The notes beneath the pieces were generated by a model. It was not told where the DNA came from, searched no databases, and worked only from the letters and a program-made list of their open reading frames with translations. A stretch of DNA of 64,000 bases, taken from assembly GCA_963827935.1 (NCBI GenBank), contig CAWHCN010000004.1:1612001-1676000 (forward strand), in the 5' to 3' direction. This DNA comes from DATFNV01 sp963827935 (lineage in GTDB: Bacteria > Planctomycetota > Planctomycetia > Gemmatales > Gemmataceae). Below are positions 7,860 through 19,244 of the stretch, in pieces (position 1 is the first letter of the stretch; every line of letters begins with the position of its first letter). A program made the position numbers and the translations under genes.

Positions 7860-10746
7860 AAGAACGGGGCTGGCTTTACACTTTCGGGTCAGGTTTGCAG
7901 CCCGACCCGGCGGCATCCTGCATCGCCGGCTGGGTCAGCACCGGCCGACTAGACGAACTAGAGAGAGCCTTCGGACAGGAGAAGTACAGAACCGGTGACC
8001 TTCAAGACTGCTTCTCCCCAACATTCTTGCAGTGGCTCGGTAGCCTCGACAAGCCGTTTGGCCTGGCCGACCTCGCAGAAATGTCATGGCCTGACTTTTC
8101 GCTCCTGGCGATTCGACACGTCCCCCGGCTCCGGAGTCTACTTCACGAGCGTTTGTTCGAGCGCCTCGGGCTGCTCGTGATCTGGCGATTGGCTCGCGTC
8201 ATCGGTCGTGTCGCCTCCCTTGTCCAGCCCGCCGCCCCCTGTCCGCCAGACTGGCCTAGTCGTTATCCCCCGCTCGCCAATGTCTTCTTTGGACTCCAGG
8301 GTCTGCAAGCGGACCGCCAAACCAGAGCCGAGGTCTCGGTTCGTGTCACGGCTACCACCCGGGCCGCCCTGCCGAAGCCGTTCATCTGGTGGGATGTGGA
8401 CGGGGCTCGCGTAGTTGCCGTATTCCCTCCTTTCCCGGTGGGCCCGGCGACTCGCGCAGGCCGGACGGTTTCAGGGGCGGACGCCGGCACTGCAAGCCTG
8501 GCCCGGCCCCGATGGCTTGCGGATCGAAGAAACGTGCAGCGACACACTGGACCCAGCCGCTTATTACACGATTTCGGTCCAGTTGGCCTCTGTGGGGAAG
8601 CCTCCGTCTCGCCTGGAACGAGTATTCCGTTTGCCCGTCGGCTTCAGTCCCTTCATTCTCTTTACGCCCGACGGACGTTTGATCGATGCCGGTGCCTACG
8701 ACGACCCCTTGCCGCCGGCAGACGGCTACCTCGTCCTTGTACGCGAGTCTGGGGTGGAAGAACTTCCACACCTGCATGGGGTGGAGGTCGCCGAGGAGAT
8801 CACTTTCGTCCCCAATGGCTGGCAAGGCTGGCAAGGGTTCCGCGTCCGGTTGCGGCCAGGGGCGTCGGTCAACCTTACGAAGTGGCGGGCATCGCGTTGC
8901 CCTCCTGGGCAGCCGACGCCCCACCCGACTGCGGAGTTGAGTTCGACCACATCCTGCCCGTGTGGCTTTCGGGTTGCCCGCGTATCCGCTTCGCCAAGCC
9001 CGACAGGTTTGCCGACGCGGTTCTCGAAGTGGAAGGCGGGGGCTTACGGACACCAGTCCAGTTGCGCGTCGGTACCAACGTGCGTCGGCAAGGACGGGGA
9101 TGGCAAGTACCTCGATCTTGCAGCCGCATTGCCTGGACGGCTGTGCGGAACGATCGCCGTGGGCTGCCGTCTGTCCGCCGCACCATTGGTCGTGCTGCCC
9201 CGTCTGCGCTTTTACCGGCTGGGTCCCGTGGAGTTCTCGTACGCCGAGGATCCTGAGGCACGGGACTATGCGACCGCTGTAAGGCTTCGCGGCCCTCAGC
9301 GGGTGGACCGGACCCGACACGCTTGTCTGTAGAGATAGTAGTGGGTGGTTAATTCGTGCCGCCGATCCCGTGAAGGTGCCTGGGGTCGTCTGTCGCCTCG
9401 CCGATGAAAGAATCGACCTGCGGATTCGCTTGGCGTGACTCGGGCCTGCCGCCTTGGAAGGAAAGAGCGGGGCCCGTGGCATCAACCCCCGGTTTCGCTC
9501 GGCCTGGCCGACGTGCTGGACGACCGGTTGCGGTTGCAGCTTCACGTTCGCCCGGATTTGCTTGACGGGAAACTGCTCTGCCGGCTGGTTGGCCGGGGCG
9601 ACGTGAGGGCGGGTAACGAAGACGGTTCCCGCTGGACATTCGCCATACCTCTCGACCGGTGGCGCAATCACTTCGGGGCGATGGGTGCCGGCCGGGTTCA
9701 GGTGCGCGTTGCGGGCCGTTGGCTCGACATCGTCGATCTCGCTGGATCGAGAAGCCCGGTCGAACAAGTGGATGTCCCTCTTGCCCCTACCGCTGCCCCG
9801 GCCCATCGCTCGCTTCGGCGGAGAGCGCCTTCGGGGACGACCGGGATGAAACCCTCCCCCTGATATCCGAATGTCAGAGGCGGGCCGACAGTCCGAACAC
9901 GCCGCCCATCGAGCGGGAACAACTCTGCATCGCGAATGCCGCCGCCCTACTACACCTCGGCCGTCCTGAGGAGGCCGCAATAGCGATCAAAGAGTTAGCG
10001 GAGTCCCACGACTTACATGAGGCAGGATTCCTCCTGGCCACAGCCCGTCTCGTCACGGCCTGGAACAGACCCAACTGGAGGACGAGCGAGGGGCCGTACG
10101 CCGGAGTACGGTTCAATGTGCGGTACAGCGGTCACGACTGCTGGCCGAGTATGCGTACCGCCAGGCCTGCTTCCCAGGTCACGCCGAGGCGACCTGGGAG
10201 GAATGCATCCGCGAGTGCAATCGGGCTGTGCAGCAGGCACAGCGGCCCGCCCAGGTGGCATCCCGGGGGGGATTGGCGACCTGAGTTGCTCGAGTGGAAG
10301 GAAGCGATCTTGCTGCGGGCCCTCGCTCAATTCATGCTGCTCCGCGAGGTGACGGAGCCGACCGATGTTCCACGCACCGGCCAGTTCTCCTGGCTGGACG
10401 CCTGGAAGTTCTGTAGCCGCTATTTGACCAGCGTCTGGCGTGCTTCGGCGTGTCTGGACCAGTCCCAAACCCCGCGGAGCCGGCCCCCGCCTTCGTGCGG
10501 CCGCAAGAGGAACACCTTACTCGGCTTGTCCTGGCACAGGCAAGGGGCCAAGAAGGGGAGTCGCGGCGGCGACTCGATGTCTTGCACGCCAATCCCGCCG
10601 GCGCACCGCACTTTGATGCTCTCCCACTACTGCGGGCCCGGCAGTGGCGACTCAAGAAGCACTGGGACGAGGCCCGCAACGCGTATGCCGAACTGATCGC
10701 AGCCGTCCGCCGACGAGAATCGGCCATCCCCATGTTGTTGCTGTAG
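7856..10746 (+). CDS. Large unknown protein (about 960 residues) with TPR-like C-terminus, many frame breaks
   Basis: Starts at the ATG of an ATGA overlap (MKERGWLYTFGSGLQPDPA). The N-terminal third is continuous (SFTFLQ-like helices, PDWPSRYPPLANVFFGLQG, FIWWDVDGARVVAVFPPF). The frame then changes near 8440, 8870, 9080, 9300, 9450, 9760, 10140, 10270 and 10450. Recognisable stretches are FRLPVGFSPFILFTPDGRL, GWQGWQGFRVRLRPGASV, VEFDHILPVWLSGCPRIRF, LDDRLRLQLHVRPDLLDG and, at the C-terminus, helical repeats NAAALLHLGRPEEAAIAI and RLKKHWDEARNAYAELIAA that resemble TPR units. The central part is beta-rich. The stop is at 10744. I know no named family for it. It sits in the same orientation as the Hsp70-like and helicase genes and is probably a structural component of that system. 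Confidence 0.55.
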
Positions 10747-10801
10747 AATTCCCGGCCGATCACCCCGGTCCCACAGCGGGCCTCCCGGGGAACCGGAACT
10801 G

Positions 10802-11319
10802 ATGAACGCAGAAGATCGCTGGAAGGCCATCCACGACGTATTGAGGGCCACGAAGATAAGCTCAGGCAGGCCGATAGAGAACGATTCCGCAGAGGTCAGC
10901 GAATTGCTCGGCCACCGAGGGGGGCACGAATTCCTCATCGAACATTTCCACCAGCGGCCCTTGAGCCCGTACAAGCGAGAACTTAGCAGCGCACTGCTTT
11001 CAGCGGGAACAATGGCATTTGCCAGTCGTCCTGAGGCCATTGACGAGAAGCACTAGCTTCTGCAGTTGGCCTCCGGCTATTCACCGCACTCTTCGAGAGG
11101 ATCCCTGGGAACACAGAAGAAAGTTGGCGATGCCTCCAATTCCTTTTTCAAACGAAATCCGTCCATTTTCCCGATTTCTTTGCCGCGAACATGCGGAAGG
11201 CGAAGGACAATTCGAGCGACTGGTCGGCCGTCCTGGATCAGTGCGCGGGAGGAGTAATCGACCATTCGCAGTGGCAGCCGATGCTGGAGGCGGCTCTGCA
11301 AGGCTGTCCTAAAGGCTGA
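10802..11319 (+). CDS. Small helical protein of the helicase/Hsp70 cluster
   Basis: The ATG at 10802 opens an 84-codon frame (EDRWKAIHDVLRATKISSG, HEFLIEHFHQRPLSPYKRE) that meets a TAG near 11056. Protein-like sequence resumes at once in the same and then another frame: LFERIPGNTEESWRCLQFL, VHFPDFFAANMRKAKDNSS and DHSQWQPMLEAALQGCPKG, to a TGA at 11317. Joined, these give about 170 residues, all-alpha in character. The TAG plus frame change is therefore probably damage inside one gene. No family is recognised. The spacing of 55 bases to the upstream gene fits an operon. Confidence 0.5.
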
Positions 11320-11791
11320 GGAGCAAGAGCACTCCGGTTCGAGCCATCACCGCCTTGGGAAACGGCGCCAATTCCCGAACCGACGGGCGACCACCGCGGG
11401 ACGCACCCTCCAACAACCGTGCGGATTCACCTTCACCGCAGGTATACGACAGCCAGCAACCAGGGACGGAGGTTGCGGCCTCCCAGGACTGCCAAACCGA
11501 CCGCTGCACCCACAGTTGGTATCACTTCGGCCCCTTCATCTCGCTTCAGGGATGAAGAGTCCAAACACCAGGGACTGCCCGGCCAGGGTGAGCCTGAACG
11601 ATCGCCAGCCTCTCGGAAAGTGGTTGCCACAGTCCCCTCACCGGCGTCGCAACGGCCCATACCTCACCCATGCTCAAAATGGCAACTGCACGACCTCCGC
11701 ACAGGCTCCTACGCCGCCGGCTGTGCGAGCGGTCGGGACTACTCTGTCCACAGTGGCACTGCCTCCGGTGGACCAACCGTTGGCGATATTC
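11320..11791. other. Unassigned stretch in the cluster
   Basis: All three frames are rich in Pro, Ser, Arg and Gln and none shows a fold-like pattern. Frame fragments such as NNRADSPSPQVYDSQQPGT suggest it may encode a disordered N-terminal extension of the coiled-coil protein that follows. I cannot assign a start. Confidence 0.35.
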
Positions 11792-12426
11792 ATGGAACAG
11801 ATCCGCCAGGCTGTGTCGCTCCTTCGTGAGGCCGATCGCTTCCAGGGTCAGACCGACCAGGAAGAGCTTTCTCGCCTGCGAGCTCAGGTCCGGGAATTCA
11901 TGGCTGAGCGTGATGAAGACCGCCGCGGGAATGGCTTGGTGCTGGCCGAACTGGAGCTTGCCCATCAAGCTACTATCGAAGCCAGAGCTAACGAGGTCGG
12001 CCGGCTTTTACAAAAAGGGGAGGAACTGGAAGGAGCACTCAACAAGGTTTCTGCGGAGCGGGAAGCCGAACGGGAACAAGTCGAGCAACTGCGAAATGAT
12101 CACAGAGTGGCTATGACGCGGGCCAGCACAGCCGAGCAGAGCTGTCGCAGTGGAGCGGAGTTGACGAAAAACAGGAAATGCGGAATGCTCGAGGAAGAGA
12201 TCAGGCGTATCACCGAGCAAAAGGAATCGGAATTTAAGAAAAAGACCAAGTACTCAAGACATTCCAGAGCACGCTCTGGAACGCCTTGCGGCCTTATTTC
12301 GAGGATGTCAAAGTCCCGGGAACTCTGCCAAGCAGCAACAAGGAACGCGAACAATTCATGTACCGACTGCAAACGATTCGCGAAAATCTAAATCGCCTGG
12401 GAGTCCCTCCAACCTCTTCAGCTTAA
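11792..12426 (+). CDS. Coiled-coil protein preceding the Hsp70-like gene
   Basis: From the ATG at 11792 (MEQIRQAVSLLREADRF) the product is a long heptad-rich coiled coil: EELSRLRAQVREFMAERDE, GRLLQKGEELEGALNKVS, EREAEREQVEQLRNDHR, LEEEIRRITEQKESEF. A frame change near 12245 gives a conserved-looking C-terminus, TFQSTLWNALRPYFEDVKV and REQFMYRLQTIRENLNRLG, to the TAA at 12424. It ends 9 bases before the Hsp70-like start, so the two are almost certainly co-translated. By position and shape it may be a nucleotide-exchange or scaffold partner of the Hsp70-like protein, as GrpE is for DnaK, but I see no GrpE signature. The true start may lie further upstream. Confidence 0.55.
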
Positions 12427-12435
12427 GATCGCCTC

Positions 12436-13981
12436 ATGCCCGAAATTCGCACGGCCTTCGGCATCGATTTTGGCACGACCAACACGCGTATCGCCTACTG
12501 CGAACTGTGCCAGACGCTGGGGATGGTCCCGATCCGTGATCAACGCGGCGAGTCCTACGGCCTGCCGACGACCCTCGCCTATCTGGAAGGGAACCCTGTC
12601 GCCTACGGCTACGAGGCCCGTGAGCATCACTGGCTCGCACCGCTGCCCGGCTTTGCCGATCAAGTGGCTGCTGACGCGGGACACGCCCGTAGAAATCGAG
12701 GGCCGAGAGTACGAGCCGACTAAGATCGTCGCCGACTTCCTCCGCCACCTTCGCAGGGTCGTTCACGAGGCCGGACTTCCGGACGCAGCTAGAGTGCGCG
12801 GCGGTGACGATCCCTGGGGTTTCCGCCAACTGGCGCGAAGCCAGCCTCCAGGACGCATGTACTGATGCCGGCCTAGAGGTCTCGCACTTCTTCCCAGAGC
12901 CGGTAGCCGCGCGCCGTACTGCGACCTGTTTGGCGGCGTGCCTGACCCAGGGCGTCGTAGCTGTCTTCGACTGGGGAGGCGGCAGCCTTGACATCGCCGT
13001 ACTCCAGGTGCGCGAGAATATCGCCCGCACGCTGGACCTCGATGGCGGCGGCTAGGGAGGCGATGACTTTGATCGCCTCATTTGCCTGGAGTTGGTCACC
13101 CTGTTCGCGAAGGACACCGGGCTGGGCTTTGAGGTCGATGAACTACTGCAAGGCAACGTTCCCCTTCTGCTCCAGGCGGAGCGAAGTAAACTCCAAGCGA
13201 TAGAGGTCGGCCGGACTCGCCTCCTCGTCTTCGCGTTCGCCGCGGGCCAGAACCTCGATTTCGCGTTCGGAGCGAACGAATTCGAGGATTGGATTGCCAG
13301 TCACGTCGATCGCGGAATTGCCTCTTGACCAAGGTTGATTCCGTTCATGCGGCATTCCTCCCTCGGTCCTAGCCCGCCGGGTACTCTCTGGCGGCACCTG
13401 TAATATCCCTCTGCGGCTTCTGCCGCAGCCTTGAGCGGCGCGTCGTCGGCAGTGATCGGATCGTCGACCGCCTGAGCATTCCCGAACGGATGTGCTTCTC
13501 TCGTAACGGGCTGGATGACATCGGCAACGCAACTGCCGCTCGGCGCCGCCCTACTCGCCGCCCACGGAACATTCCCCAATCTTCGCCGCCGACATCGGCG
13601 TCCGCCTCTCCCCTTCTGTTCCTGCCGAGGATTCCTTCTACCCGGTGTTCAACGCGGGGGAAGCGGCCCGGTCGACACCAGTGCGGGGTCAGCTTCTTCG
13701 TCAGCGATGCGTCGGACGGTGTCGCTCGCCTTCTCCTTAGTGACCGCTTTGACCCGGTGACGCAACCCGCAGGGCGATTGCCCCGGGTCGTCACCGTGCC
13801 CATTGACAAGCAGGAGAAGTGGCTTAATGTGGAGTTCCGCCTGGACCGTCATCTATCGCTCCAAGTGCGTGCCACGGGCCGGCTTGCTCAGGCTAACATC
13901 CCACCCACCGTCAACCCCCACATTCCCCTCGGGTTCCCCATGCCCCAGGTGTCAACGCGCCGCTTCGGAGCCCTTCATTAG
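12436..13981 (+). CDS. Hsp70/DnaK-like ATPase, many frame breaks
   Basis: Begins MPEIRTAFGIDFGTTNTRI, a clear actin/Hsp70 phosphate-1 loop. After frame changes near 12665 and 12785 it shows a peptide ending VSHFFPEPVAA (the EP.AA block), then VVAVFDWGGGSLDIAVL (phosphate-2). It continues to GGDDFDRLICLELV, the conserved GG(D/E)DFD segment, interrupted by a TAG at 13053-13055 two codons before it. LSGGTCNIPL near 13395 is the adenosine-binding motif. More frame changes lead to RLLLSDRFDPVTQPAG and NVEFRLDRHLSLQVRAT, a beta substrate-domain-like region, ending at a TAG at 13979. All ATPase motifs are present in order, so the family is secure although no intact product is encoded as read. It is a divergent Hsp70, not the housekeeping DnaK. 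Confidence 0.8.
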
Positions 13982-14486
13982 CCAGCTGTCGGCGACGTTA
14001 TCGAACCTGTGCTGGTTCCGAACTTGGTTCACCCCGACTACTCAAGGGTGTTCCCTCGCCTTTCAGCCATCGAGCTGCATGACATCCGCAGGCGGAGCCC
14101 TTTGCTGCCAATCAGTTTTGACCCTTCCAATTTCCTGGGGTTGACACCCGAACAGCAGCGTGAGTGGCGACAGCGGCTCTTCTGGGCGATTCCCGGGTCA
14201 GCATGGACGATGAAAACCGACGCCTCGCTTGGCTCGAGCGGTACGCCTCTACCATGTTTCACTCTTGCCGGCGACCTTGACGGAACTCGACAGCGAGGCG
14301 ATTTTCGAGCGAGCTTCATCGCCGCGGAATTGGCTCGCTCCAGTAGTCCGCATGCTGCTGCGGGGAGGACGTTCTGCTGTCTTGTGCCGGGCCCTACAAG
14401 CAGACCGCATTGGCTACGCCGACCATCAGATCGAGAACCGCCTTCGCCAGCTCATGGGCGACGAAAACTACCACCTTGGGGTGTAA
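13982..14486 (+). CDS. C-terminal extension of the Hsp70-like protein or a separate unknown protein
   Basis: The frame that ends at the TAG at 13979 reads straight on as AVGDVIEPVLVPNLVHPDYS, RLSAIELHDIRRRSPLLPI, EQQREWRQRLFWAIPGSAW. After a change near 14225 come LPATLTELDSEAIFERASS, LAPVVRMLLRGGRSAVLCR and HQIENRLRQLMGDENYHLG, to the TAA at 14484. Because no good start follows the TAG, it could be the C-terminal half of the Hsp70-like protein. A GTG near 14006 could also start a separate protein. Mostly helical; family unknown. The gap to the helicase ATG is only 2 bases. Confidence 0.45.
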
Positions 14487-14488
14487 TA

Positions 14489-17400
14489 TGGCCATCGACC
14501 CGATCCAGATCGCGCAGAGCATCCAGGATCGCTTCCGCCGCTACCTGCTCACGGCGTATAACTTCGCCCCCCGCTACGACGACTCGCCGGCAATTCCGGG
14601 AGGAACTTCAGCGGCCGGAGCGATTATTTCGCGGCCCGTATCTGCACGGCCTGCCCCCTTATGTTCAGGGCAGCTCCCTCCTGCGCGTTGATCGACGAGA
14701 AGGTATTACCCGCAGGCTGTCGGGCGAGTGCCTTTCTTGGACAGCCCTGCGCAGTTCTACAAGCATCAGGAGGCGGCGATCCGCGGCTCCGGGCGGGCCG
14801 CAACGTCGTAGTGGCCAGCGGCACCGGCAGCGGCAAGACGCTAGCCTTCCTGATCCCCATTATCGCCGAGATCCTGGAGAACCCGATGCCTGGGGTACAC
14901 GCGCTGCCTCTTTACCCACTCAACGCACTGGTGAATGACCAGTCGAAGAACCTGCAGCGCTCCTCGCAGGTACCGCCGTCCGCTTCGGCCGGTACGTCAA
15001 CATCGAGATGACACCCAAGAAGCAGAAGAAAGCCCGCGAGTTATATCCCAAGGCCCAGTCCGAATGAGGTCGATCTCCCGCGAGGAGTTCCGCGATCGCC
15101 TCCGCACATCCTCATCACGAACTACGCGATGCTCGAGTACCTGCTCCTCCGCCCCGACGACACGTCCTCTGTTCGCCGGGCCGTGGACGGTTCGTCGTCA
15201 TGGACGAGGCCCACACGTACAGCGGGGCCAAGGGGAGCGAGGTCGCGCTGCTCCTTGCCGGCTCGCCACGCGGGTCAAGGGGAAGGTGGCCGGCCTCCGC
15301 AGTTTATCGGCACGAGTGCCACGCTTGGGACCGGCGCCAAGGTCCGCGAGGAGATTACCCACTTCGGCGCGGACTCTTCGCGGCCCCCTTCGAGCGATCC
15401 GACCTCGTCGAAGCCGAGACCGCCCACACCGCCGCCCCCGGCACGGTCACTGTGGCCCCTTCGATTTACGTCCACCCGGCGCGTGGCGAGTCCTGCTGAC
15501 GCGGGCAGTGGAGCAGTCCCTTGGCGCCGGCGCTTGGCGACGCCGGTTTCGACGCGGCGACCGTGGGTGCGGCTGCGGTGGCGCGGCGTCGGACTTCGAG
15601 GAAGCGCTCTACGAAGTGTTCCAGCACGACGCCCACGTGCCTCGGCTCGCGATGTCGCCGAGAGACCGAGCGAGCTTCCAGCGGCAGGCGCTAGCCGTCT
15701 TCGGTGACGCCGGGCCCGAGGCCATCCAGTGGCTGACTGGCCTGGTGCGGGTATGCAGCCTGGCTCGCGTTCCGGGAGGTGATTCCCGGTTGGTGCCTTG
15801 CCGCTATCATTTCTTCGTACGCGGGCTGAACGGCGCCTATGTCGCCTTCGACGGAAACCTGGCCGCCGGCGACACCGTTCCTCGCCTCTTCCTCGATCGG
15901 CGGAACACGACTGAAGACGGGGAGGCACAGACGCTGGAGCTGGCGCCTGCCGGAAATGCGGACAACCTTACCTCTTCGGGTATGCCTTTGCGCAGGCGGG
16001 AGGCAGGACAGTCCTACGGGCCTTTGGCTCCACGCGAGAGGAGCGGGGCAAGCCGGTCTGGCTGAGCTGGAGGAGCCGCGCTGTGCGTCCGACGATGAGG
16101 CGGACGAGACGGACGAGTCGGATGCCCGGGTCGGGCGACCGATCCGCTACGATCCGAAGACGGGGGCATACTGCGACGCGGACAGTGGAGGCGCGGATGG
16201 ACTGCCACTCTGGCTGGTTTCCGATAAGGAAGACCTGCCCCGTTGTTTCGCTTGTCAGGTGCGAGACACCGTCACGTCGATCCGTGCCGACGCGGAAGGC
16301 GCTCAGACAGTGGTTGCGGAAGCATTCTACCGGCACCTCCCTGCTTCGAGCCAGCAACTCGCCCAGTCGTACCCCGGCAGGGGCCGCAAGTTACTAACCT
16401 TTGCCGACTCGCGTCAGTCGGCCGCCTATTTTGCCCCGTACCTGGAGAACACGCATACCGGTCAGAAGATGCGCAGCCTCATTTACCAGGCAGTGCGGCG
16501 TGGGCAGAAGATCGAGCCGCTGGTCGATGCCGGCTTCGTCATCAGCCTCATGACGAAGATTGCAACCGAGCAACAGTGGCTCCCGCTGTCACTGAAGGGC
16601 CTCAAACTGCGCGAGGCGATTGCCCTGGCTGTGGTGCAGGAATTCTGTCTACCAGTTGGGCGTCGCCAATCCCTCGAGGCCCTCGGGCTTGTTGCCTGTC
16701 GGGTTGATTTGGGCACCTGGAAGCCACCGGTGGAGCTGACGAGGTTCCTGCCGGGCAGGGACGAGGCGGCGGCAGTCGTCCAGGAGTTGTTGGCGACCGT
16801 ACGCCTTCAAAAGGCGGTCGAAATGCCCGACCCCCTTGTAGCCGTCCACCTTGCCTTCGGCATAAAGAGCGGCGAGGACGCCTTCGTCGCGAAGGGTAGC
16901 GAGAAGGGCTACGGCCGGTATCGGCTTTACGGCTTCGTCCCGGAACGGCGCCTCACCTGCAGCGGGCGCAGGGTACCTCGCTCGCGTGCTGGCGGCGGCC
17001 GCCGCGCAGCGGAGACTTCCCGCCCCTACCCCGGATGAGGTCCGGGAGGTACTGTTTGCCATCTGGACCTCGGTCACCGATGCATTCCAGTCGCCCCTGA
17101 AACGCCAGCAGATCGATGCGGGGACCATCGGGTTCCAGCTCGACTGGTCCACGCTACTCTTCACAACCGCTGTCAGCTGGTCGCTCTGTTCCCGCTGCCA
17201 CCAATGGACCCCTCAGAACCTGTTTGGCGTCTGCCCGAGCTTCCGTTGTAGCGGCGAGTTGCAACCTGCTGATGCCAACGACCTGCTTCGCGATAACCAC
17301 TACCGCCGAATCTATGCGGATCCCGAAGAGTTTCCGGTGCCCTTGACGGCGGCGGGAGCATACGGCCCAGCTCTCACCTAAGCTGGCCACTGACTACCAG

Positions 17401-19244
17401 AAGGCATTTCAGGACGGCCATCACGAGACGGAGGGGCAAATCAATGTCTTGAGCTGCTCGACAACCTTCGAGCTTGGTGTGGACCTCGGCGACCTGGAGG
17501 CCGTCTTGCTGCGCACGTACCCCCGTCGCCGGCGAACTACCAGCAGCGTGCAGGACGGGCCGGCCGCGGCATCGGCAACGCTGCCTTCGTCGTCACATTT
17601 GCGATGCCCCGATCCCACGACGAAACTTTTTCGCACACCCCGACCGGATGATCGACGGGATGATCCACCCGCCACGCATTTACCTCGGCAACGAGCTGAT
17701 CGTCCGCCGCCACGTCATTCCGTCCTGCTCGCTGACTTTGTTCGCGAACAGCACGTCCAGGGCCGGGATTTCCGAACTATCGGGTCGTTGCTGTTGGCTT
17801 CCGACCCCACTGCCCCGCCGCCGCTCGGCGACTCCGGAGCAAATGCCCGCCGCCCTGGCGGCTAATGCCTGGGTCTTGGACCGCCTGATTAGCCCCGAAC
17901 TCCAGAGGCAGATCGCTTCCCGCCTTGAGGCCGACATCCGCGACGATTTCACCCGCGCCGCCCAGTATTTCGACGAGGAAGCTCGGGCCTACGAGGAGGC
18001 CCTGACAGAGAAGCAGGCCCAGCGCAACTCTTTCGAGAAGGCCAGACAGTTCGACAAGTCCCAGAAGCTCACCGGCTTCATGACATTCCTTCAAAGGCGC
18101 ATCGAGGCGATGCAGAAGGTGGACTGGGTCAGCTTCTTCAGTGATCGTAGCGTACTGCCTGGTTATGCCTTCCCGATCCACAATGTCATACTGGATACGT
18201 CTGACCCTGACCTGAAGCTGATCGCGATTTGCGAATCGCCCTCTCCGAGTACGTGCCGGGAGCCGCCATTGTCGCGAAGGGCAAACTCTGGCGGAGCACC
18301 GGTGTTCGCCGGCCACCTCGAAAGAACCAGCACCGCCCGCCAGTATTACGCCGTCTGCCCGAAGTGCTGGTATGTCGAGCGTCATCCTTTGGATCCGAAG
18401 AATGTCTTCGCAGCCGGGAAATGCCCCGTCTGCGGGGATGACGGCAAGCAAACTCGCCGCACGCCCCACGTCTACGAGGTTCCCGCATTCGGCTTCACGA
18501 CCGACCTGAAGAAGCCCGGGGAGGAGTTGACCTTCGAAAGACCGCTGCGCATCCGCTCGTCGCGGGTGCTGTCTCTTCCCAACAAGGCACGCATGACCCG
18601 GATGTCTTGACCCTGGGCAGGGCACCAGGCCCGCGGGTCGAGCCTCTGCACTTCCGAAGGGCGGACTTCTTCGTCTTCAACGATGGCGAGGACGTGAGGC
18701 GGCGGGGGTTCCGCCTTTGCAACTCGATGCGGGCAGCAGGCCCGGCGGAAGCCAAGGTACCTTGGATGCACGAAACGCCGTTCGGGAAGCCTTGCCAGGG
18801 GAAACTAGATTGGGTCCACCTTGGTCACGATTTCCGCAGTCCCGGCTCGCCTACACTCACCGGGACTGGCTGCGGCTATGACAATCAGTCCTTCTGGCTA
18901 TCGCTGGTCTATGCCCTTCTCGGGGGGATGTCGGACGTTCTGGGAATTGAGCACCAGGACATCAACGGCGTGATCCGCCCTATCAATCTCGACGCGGAGG
19001 TAATGCAAGAGGTCGTCCTCTTCGATGACGTTCCCGGCGGGGCGGGCCATGTCCGCCGGCTCGAGGATGAGAGTGAGTTGCAAGCCGTGCTAGCCGCCGC
19101 GCTTCATCGCGTGGAGGAATGCGACTGCGACCCACAAGCGGCGTGCTACCGCTGCCTCTGTAGTTATCGCAATCAGTTCTGCCACGACCTCCTCAAGAGC
19201 AGCCCGTCGCCGATTACTTTCGGCGGTTGGTCACCGCCATCTAA
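14489..19244 (+). CDS. DUF1998-type DEAD/DEAH superfamily 2 helicase, extensively frameshifted
   Basis: The start, MAIDPIQIAQSIQDRFRRYL, is the usual N-terminus of this class of large helicases. The motifs appear in order across changing frames: VVVASGTGSGKTLAFLIPI (motif I), LYPLNALVNDQ (Ia), ITNYAMLEYLLLRP, VVMDEAHTYSGAKGSEVAL (II, DEAH), QFIGTSATLG (III), zinc-ribbon CRKCGQPYLFGYAF, LLTFADSRQSAAYFAPYLE (IV), CSRCHQWTPQNLFGVC, LSCSTTFELGVDLGDLEAV (V), NYQQRAGRAGRG (VI), and CPKCWYVE paired with CPVCGDDGK. The DUF1998 C-terminus is VLFDDVPGGAGHVRRLED with CDCDPQAACYRCLCSYRNQF. It ends at a TAA at 19242. About 1,585 residues and a dozen or more frame changes. Relatives are DISARM DrmA/DrmB, Druantia DruE and MrfA; here it is paired with Hsp70-like and unknown proteins, so the system is not one of those as defined. 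Confidence 0.85.

Noticed and set aside
8382..9980. 532-codon minus-strand frame opposite the large unknown protein
   Set aside because: Although longer than any single plus-strand piece here, its text is Arg/Pro-rich and irregular, while the plus-strand fragments join into smooth protein sequence with operon-like overlaps.
12436..14486. Amber (TAG) recoding or an unusual genetic code
   Set aside because: TAG interrupts some genes, but indels are far more frequent in the same genes, other genes end normally at TAG (for example purB), and at 13053 two neighbouring homopolymer changes would restore a CTA codon.
14489..19244. Calling the helicase DrmA, DruE or DpdJ
   Set aside because: The DUF1998 fold is shared by several systems, and none of the diagnostic partners of DISARM, Druantia or Dpd is visible next to it; an Hsp70-like protein is not part of those definitions.
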